Source of the DNA: Oncomelania hupensis
Lineage: Eukaryota > Mollusca > Gastropoda > Littorinimorpha > Pomatiopsidae
Assembly (NCBI GenBank): GCA_036898135.1
Contig: CM072514.1
Location: 79,477,322 to 79,541,321 of the forward strand
Direction of reading: 5' to 3'
DNA: 64,000 nt
Below, one piece after another: positions 61,315 through 64,000 of this stretch. The position numbers were made by a program, and so were the translations under genes. Below the pieces are notes generated by a model. That model searched no databases and was not told the DNA's origin. It saw only the letters and a program-made list of their open reading frames with translations. Position 1 is the stretch's first letter. Every line of letters begins with the position of its first letter.

Positions 61315-61883
61315 TGTTACGTTTGAGACGGGCACGATAGATCCGATCGTTTTGTTTTGCAAATCATGCAATAACAGAATGTATCTACATTTGATTTGGT
61401 TTTGCGTTGTAATTGGAAGAAGCTTTGTATAATATTAATAATTTTCGCAGGTCGATATTCTTGGAGAATTTTCTAAGGTTGCTTTTTTATTATCGATCGA
61501 AGCGTTATTTGGTGGTGGCTGCGAGATGATTCTAGCCTAGGCGAGGTAATATGACGTAAGACAGGTCTGATGACGAATTTTATTGTGATTGGTTGTAATT
61601 GCGTTACGCTGGAATGTTCGAACGTTCTCTAGAGTGTGCAGAGACTATGTAAGTGCTGCACTATTTCAGAGTTGAGAGGGTGAAAGTGGAAAAGCGATTG
61701 AGCGATTGTAAGCAGTTGTTGATGTACGCTGAATAAAGTTGGAAAACTTCATACGACGACTCCTGCCTTGTTGCTGAGTGAACAGGTTGCGTGGATAAAC
61801 GAATCTGAGTTACACTTATCAGGATTCAAGCATCGGGGCTTAATCAACTACTGATTAAAAAAACAAACAACCACAGTGTAACA
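61315..61883 (+). mobile_element. Solo LTR, 569 bases
   Basis: Starts TGTTACG and ends GTGTAACA, with TGTTAC/GTAACA inverted ends and a GACTC duplication at 61310-61314 and 61884-61888. AATAAA at about 61731 sits in the place expected for the R region. No internal retroviral-type genes remain, as after LTR-LTR recombination. Superfamily not assigned; a Gypsy-type element is most likely. Confidence 0.85.
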
Positions 61884-61888
61884 GACTC

Positions 61889-62669
61889 CTTGATGTTGTC
61901 ATTGCGCGTCAATCAATACCACAGACACACAATACTCTCCCCCTATTGGTGTAAGCGCAACAACGCCTTGGAGTATGTTCGTCACGCACCGCTGTGTTAA
62001 TCTATTGGGGGGAGGGGGAGGAGGGTGTAGAGGTGCAGAGAAATGGGCGCCTGTGCGCCTCTATTTGGAAAGAAGAAAAAGCCATTTACAGCTATAGCAA
62101 ACGACGAACTTTGGAACGGTGGGACACAAGGTTTAGATTGTAATATTAGTCTAGAGTTTAGACCCACACAACAATGCATGAATTATATAAGAGAAAGAAC
62201 AAAAAGACATCTCAATTTGCGTCAATTTGACATTTTATAAATGTTGGAGCCATTTTTATTTGGACTTCACACACGCTTGGACTTCACACACGCTTGAACT
62301 AAGTGGAGTTATTATAAACTCCGCCGATCGTCTCATTCCACTTCACCACCATCCTCAATCATCCCACCCCGCCCGCGACTCCCCCAAGTACCACAAACCA
62401 CTTTGGACTGACTTTAAGTTTTATCATTGATAACGAAAACGTCAACCAGCGCCAAATTAGTGACTTCAACATTACAACAGAATGTACGTCACCATGCATA
62501 GATCTAAGGCTGATTATTTTCCACGTCATATATTCAACTTATTCTACGCAACAACTGCAGTTTTACCCACCCACCCCCCCACCCCCCACCCTACCTCCCT
62601 TCACACCCCTCCCTCACTCCCTGTCTCCCAAAATACATTTTAAAAAATAAAATAAATAAATAAATGAAA
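61889..62669. other. Probable 3' UTR of the FAS1 gene and a dispersed repeat
   Basis: 62083-62170 resembles the repeat at 4980-5092. The rest lies downstream of the FAS1 stop in minus-strand sense; AATAAA on minus occurs near 62250 and 62650. Confidence 0.4.
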
Positions 62670-62821
62670 TCAGTAGACCACACGGAATGACGGGGTTTCA
62701 TCTACGTCATTTTTGGCTGGCAGAAATACGTCACTAACGACGTGAACCACACCGTTGTCGACGTTGTTGTCTCGTGACGTCACCATGGCTCTGTTCACCT
62801 CTAGGATCGCTCCGTTCAGCC
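62670..62821 (-). CDS. Terminal exon of a FAS1 (fasciclin) domain protein
   Basis: On minus, an excellent acceptor (TTCTCTTTCCATCAG) is followed by two bases finishing a codon, then LNGAILEVNRAMVTSRDN, NGVVHVVSDVFLP, AKNDVDETPSFRVVY and TGA at 62670-62672. NGVVHVVSDVFLP is the conserved H2 block of FAS1 domains (as in periostin and TGFBI), and NGA.I before it is the usual preceding strand. FAS1 proteins are secreted or membrane-anchored adhesion proteins. The exon has about 50 codons; the rest of the gene must lie to the right of the window. No GPI signal follows, so the protein probably ends right after its last FAS1 domain. Confidence 0.8.
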
Positions 62822-63080
62822 CTGATGGAAAGAGAAGATTGGTTATTTTACCCTCCAGAAACTTTTACACTAGAAAATGGTAATCATAGAAGAGTCCATA
62901 TAAGTGAAGTGAAAGTTCTCCGATGGATGTGTAAGTAACTTCAAAGGTCACTGGGGCACCAGATAAAGCCACGGCCGGCTTCGCTAGTCATTGACGTCAC
63001 TTCAGACTACATGCTCCGAACTGTTTCCCTTTAGATAATTCACAGCCACGCATTGGGATTGCTGATCATACTGCCGCTAT

Positions 63081-63082
<2 letters not shown>

Positions 63083-63152
<70 letters not shown>

Positions 63153-63242
63153 TACTACTACTACTACTTCTACTGCTACTTCTACTACTACTACTTTTAC
63201 TACTACTACTGCTACTACTACTGCTACTTCTACTACTACTTT

Positions 63243-63303
<61 letters not shown>
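63083..63303. repeat. (CTA)n microsatellite
   Basis: About 220 bases of CTA with CTT and CTG interruptions, lying in a presumed intron or flank of the FAS1 gene. Confidence 0.97.
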
Positions 63304-63304
<1 letters not shown>

Positions 63305-64000
63305 TACCCCTTGGGGTCATGAGCAATCTTGCCACTGTAGATTGTTCTAACCTATAAAGGGAAAAGTGAAAGCCCCAGTTGAAAACCTGTCTTGCCTTTG
63401 TAGGCATGACAGATTCACTGCGGCAACAGTACCCCCGTTGGAGTGCCGGGGGTTTCAGTATAAATAGTATCCCCACTTTATGGAAATTTAGTGCTTTAAA
63501 TTCCCACTGTTGCTATCTTCCTCATTTACTCTTTCCCATTCCTGCTCTGTCCTATCACTCTGCTATACTATCTTCTTCTTCGCTATATCAATGACCTACC
63601 TTTTTTCTTGAAAACTCTTCCTGGACAAGACTCCTTGTTTGTGTATGAGGTCTGTTGGATCAGCTTGGGAGTGTTGGACGCTTTCTGCTGGGTGGTCACT
63701 AGGGCTTCCTATGATGTTAGTATTTAGCAATGTAGGCATTTTATATGTATGTGTTTTGTTAATAATTTATAATGATTTTTGTATTCTATTTTGTTTTTGT
63801 AACCGGGGGTTCGCGTAGTTGAGGTAAACCCTCAGCCGTCCCCTGCGTGGGATGTCTTTATTGTAAAGTGACTGGCCGGTGGAGGGCGTTCAATTTTCCC
63901 ACTAGGGTTGTTTCAGCAGATCTTTTATGCGGATTGGGGGTTGTCCGGTCCTGATTTGGCTCGGAAGAGTCCGCTGGAACTAAAGCAACAATAAATCAAA
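63304..64000 (+). mobile_element. Family B, copy with the empty target site, cut by the window edge
   Basis: Starts accccttggggtcatgagca, has TATAAATA at about 63460-63467, and ends with the tail 'gcaacaataaatcaaa' at the window edge. At 63441-63456 it has the uninterrupted gtgccgggggttt, which is filled by a TIR element in the copy at 2201-3594. Confidence 0.88.

Noticed and set aside
63053..63322. Polyleucine/polyvaline open frames
   Set aside because: CTA microsatellite in translation.

Overview
This is animal nuclear DNA. It has long microsatellites, many families of LINEs, SINEs and terminal-inverted-repeat (TIR) elements, intron-split genes, and no operons. The repeat style and the protein families (2A-bearing APE-type LINEs, RTE-like and L2/CR1-like LINEs, a PIN-like/CXC protein, a DYRK2 orthologue) suggest a lophotrochozoan, most likely a marine gastropod or other mollusc. 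The phylum is inferred, not proven.

Three pieces of host gene can be supported. (1) A class II DYRK kinase, orthologous to DYRK2, lies on the minus strand with all 564 codons in one exon (51538-53232). (2) A possible first coding exon of an unknown gene lies on the plus strand at 53682-53803, head to head with DYRK2 across about 450 bases that hold a CRE-like and an E-box-like site. (3) The last coding exon of a FAS1 (fasciclin) domain protein lies on the minus strand at 62670-62821; its other exons must be beyond the right edge.

Most of the rest is mobile DNA. 1-5.1 kb: SINEs, a ~0.6-kb retroposon here called family B, and a 672-bp TIR element inserted in it whose empty site is preserved at the right end of the window. 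5.8-11.5 kb: three layers, an RTE-like LINE inside a 4.36-kb TIR element inside an L2/CR1-like LINE. 12.7-18.3 kb: a nearly intact minus-strand LINE whose ORF1 carries a 2A ribosome-skipping motif and whose ORF2 follows in the same frame after one UAG codon. 19.0-21.7 kb: a truncated relative of that LINE and two copies of a SINE with a combined tRNA-like and 5S-rRNA-like promoter. 24.6-26.2 kb: a probable solo LTR. 27.5-29.9 kb: a SINE and an L2-like LINE interrupted by an RTE-like copy, each insertion bounded by 10-base target duplications. 29.9-34.0 kb: a TIR element carrying a broken PIN-like/CXC gene, with a second TIR element in its left arm. 34.2-38.3 kb: another TIR element filled by about 2.2 kb of a 32-base minisatellite. 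38.6-43.3 kb: a cluster of family B copies in both orientations. 43.3-51.5 kb: AT-rich DNA 3' of DYRK2. 54.5-59.7 kb: RTE-like copies next to or inside a degenerate minisatellite. 60-64 kb: family B copies, a clear solo LTR and the FAS1 exon.

The observations most worth following are the 2A plus in-frame UAG layout of the LINE, the tRNA/5S hybrid SINE, the TIR insertion with its empty site, and the PIN-like/CXC element. Clade names for LINEs were judged by eye from motifs and are tentative.
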